DNA from: Halopseudomonas salegens
Lineage (GTDB): Bacteria; Pseudomonadota; Gammaproteobacteria; Pseudomonadales; Pseudomonadaceae
Length of the DNA stretch: 64,000 nt
Direction: 5' to 3'
Assembly: GCF_900105655.1 (NCBI RefSeq)
Contig: NZ_LT629787.1
Location: 372,001 to 436,000 of the forward strand
Shown here one piece after another: positions 9,799 through 16,664 of this stretch. Position 1 is the stretch's first letter. The number at the start of each line of letters is the position of its first letter. A program made the position numbers and the translations under genes. The notes below the pieces were generated by a model, which saw only the letters and a program-made list of their open reading frames with translations, was not told where the DNA came from and searched no databases.

Positions 9799-9914
9799 CG
9801 GTTTCTACAGATGGCCTGTACCACATGGCATTTGATTCAAAGGTCGCGTCAGCTATCTTACGTGTTGGGGAGGGGCGTTCACCTGAGAAGCCCATTCATC
9901 GCTTTGATGTGTAG
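9774..9914 (+). CDS. Possible 46-aa small protein
   Basis: An ATG-started frame overlapping the last 25 bases of the preceding hypothetical gene in another frame. It encodes a mixed-composition peptide with a protein-like middle (GLYHMAFDSKVASAILRVGE). It would be translationally coupled to the preceding gene. It also overlaps by 19 bases the 3' end of the minus-strand gene at 9896-10111. There is only a weak ribosome site, so it may be a chance frame. Confidence 0.3.
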   Translation: MRTHPRHVTVSTDGLYHMAFDSKVASAILRVGEGRSPEKPIHRFDV

Positions 9915-10111
9915 CCGCCAAAATCCTCAGCTATTTTTTCAAACCAATCGGCGTTGTCCCGGTTGAAACGTGCTTTGTCTTCTGCCGTCATTGACGCTAG
10001 CAGCGCAATTTTTCGAGCTCGGTTTTCAGCCTTGATGCGACAGCCCGCTTCAAAGCCAGCGGGTATCTTTTCAAATTTCACCGGTGCCGTCTCCCAACTC
10101 CTAACGTCCAT
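9896..10111 (-). CDS. Small hypothetical protein downstream of the integrase
   Basis: A 71-aa hydrophilic, charged protein ending ADWFEKIAEDFGGYTSKR. The composition (balanced Lys/Arg/Glu/Asp, few rare residues) is protein-like, whereas the opposite-strand frame here is Ser-rich and shadow-like. Its ATG lies one base after the stop of another small minus-strand frame (10113-10268), which suggests translational coupling. Both lie in the same direction as, and just downstream of, the integrase, the place where excisionase-like or regulatory genes often sit. No recognisable helix-turn-helix is visible, so no role is assigned. Confidence 0.55.
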   Translation of the reverse strand: MDVRSWETAPVKFEKIPAGFEAGCRIKAENRARKIALLASMTAEDKARFNRDNADWFEKIAEDFGGYTSKR

Positions 10112-10112
10112 C

Positions 10113-10268
10113 TCAGAATATGTTGCTGTTGTGGTTTTCGTATGCCGCTATGAGTTCTCGCGTTTGATGTCGAGCAGCCCGCTCAGCATAACCCTCATTG
10201 AGAGTAGCCGCGTGATCAAGTGCAGGATGCTGCACTTTTCTTGATGAAGTGAATGGAAAGTGCAGCAT
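10113..10268 (-). CDS. Possible 40-51-aa small protein coupled to the next gene
   Basis: A minus-strand frame ending TTC-TGA one base before the ATG of the 71-aa gene. Its last 40 residues (from HPALDHAATLNEGYAER onward) are strongly protein-like. The start is uncertain: ATG at 10268 gives 51 aa, but this overlaps an inverted repeat (10226-10269), so the GTG at 10235 giving 40 aa is also plausible. Ribosome sites are weak for both. The function is unknown. It is likely cotranscribed with the 71-aa gene as part of the integrated element. Confidence 0.45.
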   Translation of the reverse strand: MLHFPFTSSRKVQHPALDHAATLNEGYAERAARHQTRELIAAYENHNSNIF

Positions 10269-10269
10269 C
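10218..10269. repeat. Triple AAGTGCAG motif forming two nested inverted repeats
   Basis: The motif AAGTGCAG(C/G)AT occurs three times in 52 bases: plus strand at 10218, minus strand at 10237, plus strand at 10257. The second and third copies make a perfect 13-bp inverted repeat (10226-10238 and 10257-10269) with an 18-base spacer. The first and second make an 8-bp repeat (10218-10225 and 10230-10237) with a four-base centre. It lies about 60 bases after the integrase stop, over the start of the small downstream frame. It could be an operator, an excisionase site or a structured leader. Confidence 0.7.
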
Positions 10270-10327
10270 GTTCACATTCCCGTTCGTATGGGGGGTGAAA
10301 GCGGTTGCTGATGCGTTCTGGCAGCTT

Positions 10328-11758
10328 TCAACTGATCTTAGGCTCTGACAATACGACTTCCCGGCCTCCGACCATGATGGTGCGAGGCGCATTGGGCTCG
10401 ATCTCAGCGGGTTTCGCTTTGCTTTTATTAACCTGAGGCGCTTCTTGGCCGTAAACCTTGATCCAATTCTTGTGGCCAAAGGCCTCTTTGAACAGATCGA
10501 GCAAGTATGCGTGCCAGTCGTTCAAGGCAGTCGCTTTTTCGTCGAAATAGGCATACCTGTCGTAAATCGCGTCCACGCTCAAATTGGCGTGATTCAAGAT
10601 TCGGCCTCGGACATCTTTGCCTAGACCTCGCCCGGACATGTGAGTTGTAGCCGTTCGGCGCAAATCGTGAGCAGTGGGCCTTGGGTATCCTTCAGCGATG
10701 CGAAGCAAGCCTTCCGATTTTACTAGCTCAGAGTTAGCGACGTAGGTGTCATAAAACCTGCGCATTGCTCGGTTCAGAGAAGGCTGAGTTTGGTGGAGTG
10801 TCCTATCTCTGCCAGGCAGAACCCAAGGGCTCGGCTCTTCGATATTGCCGCGCTTTTTGTGTTTTACCGCTTGAAGGAGATGGAGGTGCTCCAGGATCTT
10901 TCTCACGGGAGCCGATAGGGGGATCGCGATTGGGTTGTTGTTTTTCTCGAAACTGCCGGACCTGTCCCAGATCCCTTGGTCAAAATCGAGGTCTACCCAG
11001 CGCATGGCAGCGATGGTCCCCGAGCGTTGCGCAAGCATCAAGGACAGCAGTAGCGCGAAACGAGTCGATACGGTGATTGTAGGGCTCGCTAGTCGTTTTA
11101 AAAACCACACAATTTCATGCTTATTGAGAGCTCGCTCTCTCGGCGTTTCTTTCGCTATTTTTTTCATCTTCACCAGCGGTGTGGCTTCGATTATGTCGCG
11201 CTCTACGCAGAAATTGAACAGCGCCCGAACTACTGCTTGCAGGCGATTCGCTGCTACCGGCGCGGTTTTGGCTTTGTCATCCAGTAGAGCCAGAATCTGC
11301 CTGCGCTTGACATCTTGCAGCTTCATGTCCCCGATCGATTTTACAAAATCTTTCTTGAGCATTCGCTCGTCTTCTTTCCAGGATTTTTTACTGGTTTTGG
11401 CCCATTGCAGGTAAGTATCCACTGCATCAGCTACGGAGGGGCTTGTGCGGTACTCGAACAGTTCGAGCGTTTTTTTCTTACCCGGATCGACACCTTGCTC
11501 TACCAGTTGGGCCGCATGTCTGGATTTGGCTCGGGCATCCGCTAGTGACATCTTGGGGTAGGACCCCAGCGTGAGCCGGCGTGATTTGCCGTGAAAGCTA
11601 TAACACAGGATATAAGCAATTGATTTTTTGTTGACGCGTACGCCAAAAGTCCCTTGGCCATAGAGAGGCGGATCGAAGAATTCCTGACGGCCCTTTGCAG
11701 GGTCATATTTCAGCCGCTTCAGAAAGTGCTCTTTCAATGCGCCGCGGTCACTGGTCAT
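10328..11758 (-). CDS. P4-type tyrosine recombinase / integrase
   Basis: A 476-aa phage/island integrase. The N-terminal part is the DUF4102-type arm-binding domain (FGVRVNKKS, LTLGSYPKMSLADAR). It is followed by a SAM-like core-binding region and the catalytic domain. Catalytic residues are visible: Arg in AQRSGTIAAMRW, the HDLRRT box (HxxR), His in LNHANL and the nucleophile Tyr in DRYAYFDEK. It should catalyse site-specific insertion and excision of the element at tRNA-Thr. The gene reads away from the half tRNA at 11960-12008, with four GGGTAGG repeats between them. The length is slightly above the usual 400-450 aa owing to a Pro/Ala/Lys-rich tail. All catalytic residues are intact, so the element may still be mobile. 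Confidence 0.95.
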   Translation of the reverse strand: MTSDRGALKEHFLKRLKYDPAKGRQEFFDPPLYGQGTFGVRVNKKSIAYILCYSFHGKSRRLTLGSYPKMSLADARAKSRHAAQLVEQGVDPGKKKTLELFEYRTSPSVADAVDTYLQWAKTSKKSWKEDERMLKKDFVKSIGDMKLQDVKRRQILALLDDKAKTAPVAANRLQAVVRALFNFCVERDIIEATPLVKMKKIAKETPRERALNKHEIVWFLKRLASPTITVSTRFALLLSLMLAQRSGTIAAMRWVDLDFDQGIWDRSGSFEKNNNPIAIPLSAPVRKILEHLHLLQAVKHKKRGNIEEPSPWVLPGRDRTLHQTQPSLNRAMRRFYDTYVANSELVKSEGLLRIAEGYPRPTAHDLRRTATTHMSGRGLGKDVRGRILNHANLSVDAIYDRYAYFDEKATALNDWHAYLLDLFKEAFGHKNWIKVYGQEAPQVNKSKAKPAEIEPNAPRTIMVGGREVVLSEPKIS

Positions 11759-11771
11759 AGCGGATCCTTTT

Positions 11772-11825
11772 GGGTAGGTTTCGGGTAGGAGTTTAGCGCT
11801 TGGGGTAGGATTCGGGTAGGAGTTT
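11772..11825. repeat. Two 23-bp direct repeats with four GGGTAGG boxes
   Basis: GGGTAGG occurs at 11772, 11783, 11803 and 11814. This makes two copies of a 23-bp unit (11772-11794 and 11803-11825) differing at one base, with boxes 11 bp apart inside each unit and units 31 bp apart, so all boxes lie near one face of the helix. Position between the integrase start and the attachment site suggests arm-type integrase sites that also cover the integrase promoter. Confidence 0.8.
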
Positions 11826-11959
11826 GACAGTTTTTATTTCTTGGCTATACATCGCCTGTTTTGGGCGTTACAGATTAAAAAGCTATATAAAACAGAGTGA
11901 TAAGTGGTTAAAGTGGATTTCATCACGCTTGATTGGTCAGCGTTTATAGGGATATAACA

Positions 11960-12008
11960 CTGACTTGTAATCAGTAGGTCCCGAGTTCGACTCTTGGTGC
12001 CGGCACCA
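11960..12008 (+). other. 3' half of tRNA-Thr (TGT): attachment site, right element boundary
   Basis: The sequence from the anticodon stem (CTGACTTGTAATCAG at 11960-11974, anticodon TGT) through the variable region, T-arm (GTTCGA in the loop) and acceptor strand to CCA at 12008 is a good tRNA-Thr 3' half. The bases upstream carry no D-arm and no 5' acceptor strand able to pair with GCCGGCA, so this is not a complete tRNA. Such half copies are what integration into the 3' end of a tRNA gene leaves at the far end. The intact tRNA-Thr should lie at the other junction, left of this window. Confidence 0.8.
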
Positions 12009-12017
12009 TATTCTGCA

Positions 12018-12045
12018 AAAAGGCTCACCTTCGGGTGGGCCTTTT
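12018..12045 (+). terminator. Terminator of the tRNA-Thr transcript
   Basis: The inverted repeat AAAAGGCTCACC / GGTGGGCCTTTT has a TTCG tetraloop at 12030-12033 and one G-T pair, followed by more T. It starts nine bases after the CCA of the tRNA fragment. It is the native tRNA terminator and shows that host chromosome resumes here. Confidence 0.9.
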
Positions 12046-12311
12046 TTGTTTCTGCACCTGGTTTTTAGCGAGCTGTGTAATCATGTTTTGGCGGCATCAA
12101 CGCTGGCGATTGCTATCTCAAGCAAGGGGTTGAGGTTGGGGCGTTTCTGGAAAAAGCTACAGGCGATGAATAGCTTTTTCTCAATCCGCGACTGCTGTAT
12201 CTGATGATCAGTGATAGTAACGAGCGGCCGCCCTTTAAATGATTGGAGGTTCTCTGCGCACGGGTCGTCTGGCATTATCTGACGACGCCAAGAAAAAATC
12301 GGGGAGAGCAG

Positions 12312-12632
12312 ATGCAAGAAGCAATCGCAAGGCTGCGGCAGTTCCGGGATGAGCGGGATTGGAAGCAGTTTCACAATCCAAAGGATCTATCGCTGGCTTT
12401 GAGTATTGAAGCGGCAGAATTGTTGGAAGTATTCCTCTGGAAGTCGCCGGAGCAGGCTGATCTCAACAAGGTGAAAGAGGAGCTGGCCGACGTCATCGCC
12501 TATGCGCTGCTACTGGCAGACAGTTATGACCTGGATGTCGAAAAAATCGTTCTCGACAAGATTGCACTGAACGAAAAGAAATACCCGGTCAGCAAGGCCA
12601 AGGGCACGGCGACGAAGTACACCGAACTATGA
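12312..12632 (+). CDS. MazG-like nucleotide pyrophosphohydrolase
   Basis: A 106-aa all-alpha NTP pyrophosphohydrolase of the MazG/RS21-C6 type. It should hydrolyse (d)NTPs to NMP and pyrophosphate. The metal-binding ExxE...ExxD signature is present as IEAAELLEVFLW followed by EELADVIAYALL, and the N-terminal FRDERDWKQFHNPKDL segment is typical of the dCTPase-like branch. ATG 12312 follows a GGGGAGAG ribosome site. Its stop overlaps the start of the helicase-nuclease gene by four bases (ATGA), so the two are coupled. MazG-like enzymes are known for house-cleaning of odd nucleotides and for altering nucleotide pools in stress or phage defence. Here the tight pairing with a DNA/RNA-processing enzyme suggests a joint system. 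Confidence 0.88.
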   Translation: MQEAIARLRQFRDERDWKQFHNPKDLSLALSIEAAELLEVFLWKSPEQADLNKVKEELADVIAYALLLADSYDLDVEKIVLDKIALNEKKYPVSKAKGTATKYTEL

Positions 12633-14821
12633 GTCGCTCGCCAATGGTGGAGGTCCAGCGTTACCCGTTCAGCCGGGAAGCACTGGATGGCTTGCGCGAC
12701 AACGCCTTTGCCACCGGCAGCTGGCCTTTGGTGTACGTACTCAGTGACGAACAACAGCGGCGTGCCTACATTGGTGAAACCACCGATGCGCTTACCCGCA
12801 TGAGCACACACCTTAAGCATGACGACAAGCAGCTGCTTACCGCCGTGCATTTGATCACCAGCGAATACTTCAACAAATCCGCCACACTGGATGTTGAGTC
12901 GATGCTGATCAAATATATGGCTGCCGATGGCAAATACACCCTGATGAACGGCAATCTGGGGCTGGCAGATCACAATTATTACCAGCGGGACGCTCTATAC
13001 GATGAGGTGTTCCGGGAAGTATGGAATCGATTGATCGCCCGCGGTGTGGTTTCCCGCTCCCTTGAGCATCTGGATAATTCCGATGTATTCAAATACTCCC
13101 CCTACAAGGCTCTGTCATTCGATCAGCGCCAGGGTCTGCTCGCAATCATGCATGAGCTGCTCAACCCTGAGGTCAAGAACGTCGTGATCGAAGGGGGCGC
13201 CGGAACGGGCAAGTCGGTTCTGGCCATCTTTCTGTTCAAGCTGCTTAACTCGGAAAGCCATCGGCTGGACCTACGAGAGTTCAACGATCAGGAAGCCGAA
13301 ATCCAGTCGTTGGTGACCCGGCTCAAGGCCTTGATACCCACACCGCGAATGGCGCTGGTGGTGCCCATGACGTCGTTCCGCACTACGCTGAAAAAGGCCT
13401 TTAAACATGTCTCGGGTCTGAGCCCGAGTATGGTTATCAGCCCATCCGAGCTTGCCCGCCAACACTACGATATCGTGCTGGTGGACGAATCCCATCGGTT
13501 GCGCAAGCGGAAGAATCTGGGCGCCTATTTTGGCACCTTCGACAAGACCTGCGACGCGCTGGGTCTGGACAGGTACAGCTGTAGTGAGGTGGATTGGGTC
13601 TGTCAGCAGTCCAACAAAGCCATTTTCTTTTATGATCAGGGGCAATCCATCAAGCCCTCTGACGCAGACGTTGAGGTTTTCCTCACATTAAAAGCGGCCC
13701 CCGAATCCGTATCGCACCGGCTGCTGTCCCAATTCCGCGTCAAGGCAGGGCAGCCCTATGTCGACTTTGTCGACAATCTGCTCAATTGCCGTGTGGGTGG
13801 CGGCACTGTGTTCAAGGCCAAAAATTACCAGTTTGAGGTGTTCGACTCGCTCAGGGATATGGTGGATGCCATCAACGAGCAGGAGCAACAGCTTGGGCTG
13901 TCGCGGTTGATTGCAGGCTATGCCTGGCCGTGGGCGTCGAAGAAAGATCCAACCGCCTATGATATCGTCATCGGTGATGTCCAGCTGCGCTGGAACAGCA
14001 CCAACACGGACTGGATCAACAAACAGGGCTCACACCTGGAAGTCGGCTGCATTCATACCACGCAGGGTTACGATCTCAACTATGCCGGCATCATCTTCGG
14101 TGAAGAGATCCGCTATGACCCGGCAAGCCACTCGATTGTGATCGACAAGGACAGCTACTACGACCGCACTGGGGGCCAGGGCATCAAGGATCCGGCAGAG
14201 CTGAAGCAGTACATCATCAATATCTACCGGACCATCATGCTGCGAGGTATTCGCGGAACCTTTGTGTATGCCTGTGATGACGTTCTGCGTGACTATCTCA
14301 AGCAACACATTCCGGTGCACGCTGCCAGTAAGTCAGAGCCAGAAGCAGCCAAGGTCACAGAGCTTGTACCTTTCGTCAACGCGGTTCCGCTCTTTGACCT
14401 GCAAGTGGCTGCCGGCGATTTCAGTGACATGCAGACGGCAGAACACAGTGACTGGATTGCTGCGCCTGCCAGTGAACGGGTGCGTGAAGGTATGTTTGCC
14501 TGCCGGGTGATCGGGGAGTCCATGAATCGGGTTATCCCTAATGACTCCCTGTGCCTGTTCCGCCCGGACCCTGGCGGCTCACGCAATGGCAAAACCGTGC
14601 TCGTCGAGTGCATCGACACCATTGATGCAGACTCCGGCTCGCGATACACCGTCAAGGTGTACGAAAGCCTGAAAAGCCAGAATGAACATAGCTGGCAGCA
14701 CGCTTGTATTCGGCTGAAACCCAACTCCTATGATGACAACTTTCGAACCCTTGAGCTGACCGAAGATGAAGCTCTGAGGTATCGCGTGGTGGGGGAGTTT
14801 GTCTGTGTCATCGATCAATAA
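12629..14821 (+). CDS. GIY-YIG nuclease - DUF2075 helicase - S24 peptidase fusion
   Basis: A 730-aa three-part protein. Residues about 33-110 form a GIY-YIG endonuclease (VYVL, AYIGE at 46-50, Arg57, Glu90, Asn107). Residues about 160-560 are the DUF2075/Schlafen-group-3-like helicase, with Walker A GGAGTGKS (189-196) and Walker B VLVDESHR (283-290). A later TTQGYDLNYAG motif is typical of the family. Residues about 585-730 look like a LexA/UmuD/phage-repressor S24 peptidase: a VAAG cleavage-site match (Ala595-Gly596), the nucleophile in VIGESM (Ser631) and a general-base Lys in YTVKVYES (Lys676). The cleavage-to-Ser spacing matches LexA. The first two domains are a known combination. The self-cleaving tail suggests activation by RecA-ssDNA. 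It is coupled to the MazG-like gene by an ATGA overlap. The role in defence is inferred. Confidence 0.85.
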   Translation: MSRSPMVEVQRYPFSREALDGLRDNAFATGSWPLVYVLSDEQQRRAYIGETTDALTRMSTHLKHDDKQLLTAVHLITSEYFNKSATLDVESMLIKYMAADGKYTLMNGNLGLADHNYYQRDALYDEVFREVWNRLIARGVVSRSLEHLDNSDVFKYSPYKALSFDQRQGLLAIMHELLNPEVKNVVIEGGAGTGKSVLAIFLFKLLNSESHRLDLREFNDQEAEIQSLVTRLKALIPTPRMALVVPMTSFRTTLKKAFKHVSGLSPSMVISPSELARQHYDIVLVDESHRLRKRKNLGAYFGTFDKTCDALGLDRYSCSEVDWVCQQSNKAIFFYDQGQSIKPSDADVEVFLTLKAAPESVSHRLLSQFRVKAGQPYVDFVDNLLNCRVGGGTVFKAKNYQFEVFDSLRDMVDAINEQEQQLGLSRLIAGYAWPWASKKDPTAYDIVIGDVQLRWNSTNTDWINKQGSHLEVGCIHTTQGYDLNYAGIIFGEEIRYDPASHSIVIDKDSYYDRTGGQGIKDPAELKQYIINIYRTIMLRGIRGTFVYACDDVLRDYLKQHIPVHAASKSEPEAAKVTELVPFVNAVPLFDLQVAAGDFSDMQTAEHSDWIAAPASERVREGMFACRVIGESMNRVIPNDSLCLFRPDPGGSRNGKTVLVECIDTIDADSGSRYTVKVYESLKSQNEHSWQHACIRLKPNSYDDNFRTLELTEDEALRYRVVGEFVCVIDQ

Positions 14822-14926
14822 TTCATTTCCAGGCCTCACAAACTGAAGCCTTGTCGAAATGCTCATCCAGACCTGTAATCCGCCTTCCGACCCAGCTGGC
14901 CGATGGGAGTAGCCGCTGCATGATGG

Positions 14927-14969
14927 AACCAACTAAAAGGCTCACTTGAAGTGAGCCTTTTAGTTGGTT
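14927..14969. terminator. Long bidirectional terminator hairpin
   Basis: A perfect 19-bp inverted repeat (14927-14945 and 14951-14969) with a five-base loop, carrying an AAAAGG / CCTTTT stretch inside each arm. It lies between the convergent fusion gene and the minus-strand hydrolase and can stop transcripts from both sides. Confidence 0.85.
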
Positions 14970-15013
14970 CGTGGAATAGCTTCTGAAGCGGGAGATCACA
15001 AGAGTGCCAGTAA

Positions 15014-16057
15014 CTAGTCTCCCGCCAGCCCCTTGAGCAGCGCTTTATGAAAGCGTTCGGGCTGCTGGATTTGTGGCGAGTGTCCCAGGTCAGGAAATTC
15101 CACCAAGGTTGCCTGCGGAATAGACCCGGCCGCCTGTTCTCCCAGTACGTCGTAGCGTCCCAGAGTTTTCCGTATTTCCTCGGGGGCTTGTGATTTGCCG
15201 ATAGCGGTGTTGTCTTTCTCGCCAATCAATAACAAGGTTGGCATCTGGAGCTGGTCAAACTCATGCACTACCGGCTGTGTGAAGACCATATCCGAAGTCA
15301 GTGCCTGATTCCAGGCGACCAGTTCCTTGTCTTCACCGGCGTACATACCCGCCAACATGTCGACCCAGCGATCATATTCCGGCTCCCAGGTATCCACGTA
15401 ATAGGTGGACTTCTGATAAGCGCGTATCCCTTCGGCAGTTTTGCCCAGTTCGGCCTGATAATTTGCGTCAATACTCTGGTAGGGAACGCCAAGCGCCTTC
15501 CAGTCTTCCAGGCCGATCGGATTGACCATGACCAGTTGCTCCGTCAGCACCGGGTACATCAGCGCGAAGCGCGTTGCCAGCATGCCACCCATGGAGTGGC
15601 CCATAACGGTGACTTTCTCAACCTCAAGCCCTTCCAGCAATGCCTGAGTGTTGGCAGCCAACTGATGGAAGCTGAACTGGTAATGCTCGGGTTTCGACGA
15701 CTTGCAAAAGCCTATCTGATCCGGCGCAATGACCCGATACCCGGCTTTGTGCAGTTCGGCGATGGTAGCCTCCCAGGTGCCAGCGCAAAAATTCTTGCCA
15801 TGCATCAGCACCAGGGTCCTGCCGTTTGCGTTGTTCTCTTCCGGGTGAATGTCCAGATAGGCCATCTGCAGGTTCTGGCCCTGTGAGCGAAAGCTGAAGC
15901 GCTCGACCGGGTAGGCATATGCAAAGCCGGACAATTCGGCATCATAGGTAGACGTTTGACCGGTTACCTCGGCCGCAGCACCACCGATAAAACCGGCAGT
16001 CATGATACCGGCGGTACAAGCTGCCAGTAGCGTTCGCGTAATCAAGGGGGCTGTCAT
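15014..16057 (-). CDS. Secreted alpha/beta hydrolase
   Basis: A 347-aa periplasmic or secreted alpha/beta-hydrolase fold enzyme. A signal peptide ends near GGAAAEV (about residue 30). The oxyanion segment LMHGKNFCAGTW, nucleophile elbow MGHSMGG, acid in IGEKDNTA and His in PDLGHSPQ form a complete catalytic set. The closest family resemblance is to the epoxide hydrolase/haloperoxidase-like group, and the substrate is not predictable. An AGGAGAG ribosome site precedes the ATG. It is monocistronic, with a strong hairpin after its stop. Confidence 0.85.
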   Translation of the reverse strand: MTAPLITRTLLAACTAGIMTAGFIGGAAAEVTGQTSTYDAELSGFAYAYPVERFSFRSQGQNLQMAYLDIHPEENNANGRTLVLMHGKNFCAGTWEATIAELHKAGYRVIAPDQIGFCKSSKPEHYQFSFHQLAANTQALLEGLEVEKVTVMGHSMGGMLATRFALMYPVLTEQLVMVNPIGLEDWKALGVPYQSIDANYQAELGKTAEGIRAYQKSTYYVDTWEPEYDRWVDMLAGMYAGEDKELVAWNQALTSDMVFTQPVVHEFDQLQMPTLLLIGEKDNTAIGKSQAPEEIRKTLGRYDVLGEQAAGSIPQATLVEFPDLGHSPQIQQPERFHKALLKGLAGD

Positions 16058-16104
16058 GCTGCTCTCCTGTCATGGATGGGTAAAATAACCATACAGGAAT
16101 CGCA

Positions 16105-16361
16105 TTGGTTGGGCGCAATCCCCTCTGAACGCCGCCGTTCTGTTGGGCATTCCGGACAAGGGCATTGAGCAGAACGCTGACTCCGTACAAGAAACCCTCA
16201 GCAGGCTAAGGCGTTATTCGGAGTTTTCCAGTTTCCACACCACGGGGCTGGTTGGCAGCGGCGCCAGCTTCTAACAAGCCAATCTGCTGACGCAGGCCAC
16301 CCCGGGTGAGCTAATAGATGAGTTATTGGCGCAAATTCGCGTTATTTCACTTGACGTCTAA
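16105..16361 (+). pseudogene. Possible relic of a ~85-codon gene with one internal stop
   Basis: One frame reads through about 55 codons, stops at TAA 16272-16274, and continues open for 28 more codons to TAA 16359-16361. The translation on both sides of the stop is protein-like (GIPDKGIEQNADSVQETL before, TPGELIDELLAQI after). No start codon with a ribosome site is visible and I do not recognise the family. It lies in the 600-base gap between the hydrolase and the secretion locus. This could be a decayed gene or chance. Confidence 0.3.
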
Positions 16362-16664
16362 AGCTGTTGGTGACTAAGGGAGAACTTAATAAAGTGACCG
16401 GTTTTGGTTGACCGTGTCAGCATGAGTTCTCCTCAGTTGTTACCGAAAGTATGCTTTCCAGATTTTACGGATTCTCAACGACGCCTGACTACCTGCGGGG
16501 CGTTGCATCGACAACTACGACAGGGTGCGGTCGGCCGTTTTTTGATATGGATCAACAAACTGCCGCGTGGTCAGCTTTCGTCAGCTTTAGCGATTTATTG
16601 GCTGGTATAAGATATCAGATCGCCATATTTCTGCTATCAGACGAAACAATAAGGTCAGACCCAC

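Noticed and set aside
9954-10244. 96-codon plus-strand frame
   Set aside because: Ser-rich antisense of two better-supported small minus-strand genes.
11930-12008. Complete tRNA-Thr gene
   Set aside because: The 5' half has no D-arm and cannot form the acceptor stem, so only the 3' half is present.
11834-12028. Minus-strand 64-codon frame across the tRNA fragment
   Set aside because: It is the antisense of the tRNA-Thr half (its middle is the usual false tRNA-antisense peptide) and has no ribosome site.
12081-12374. 97-codon minus-strand frame
   Set aside because: Covers the leader and start of the MazG-like gene; no features of its own.
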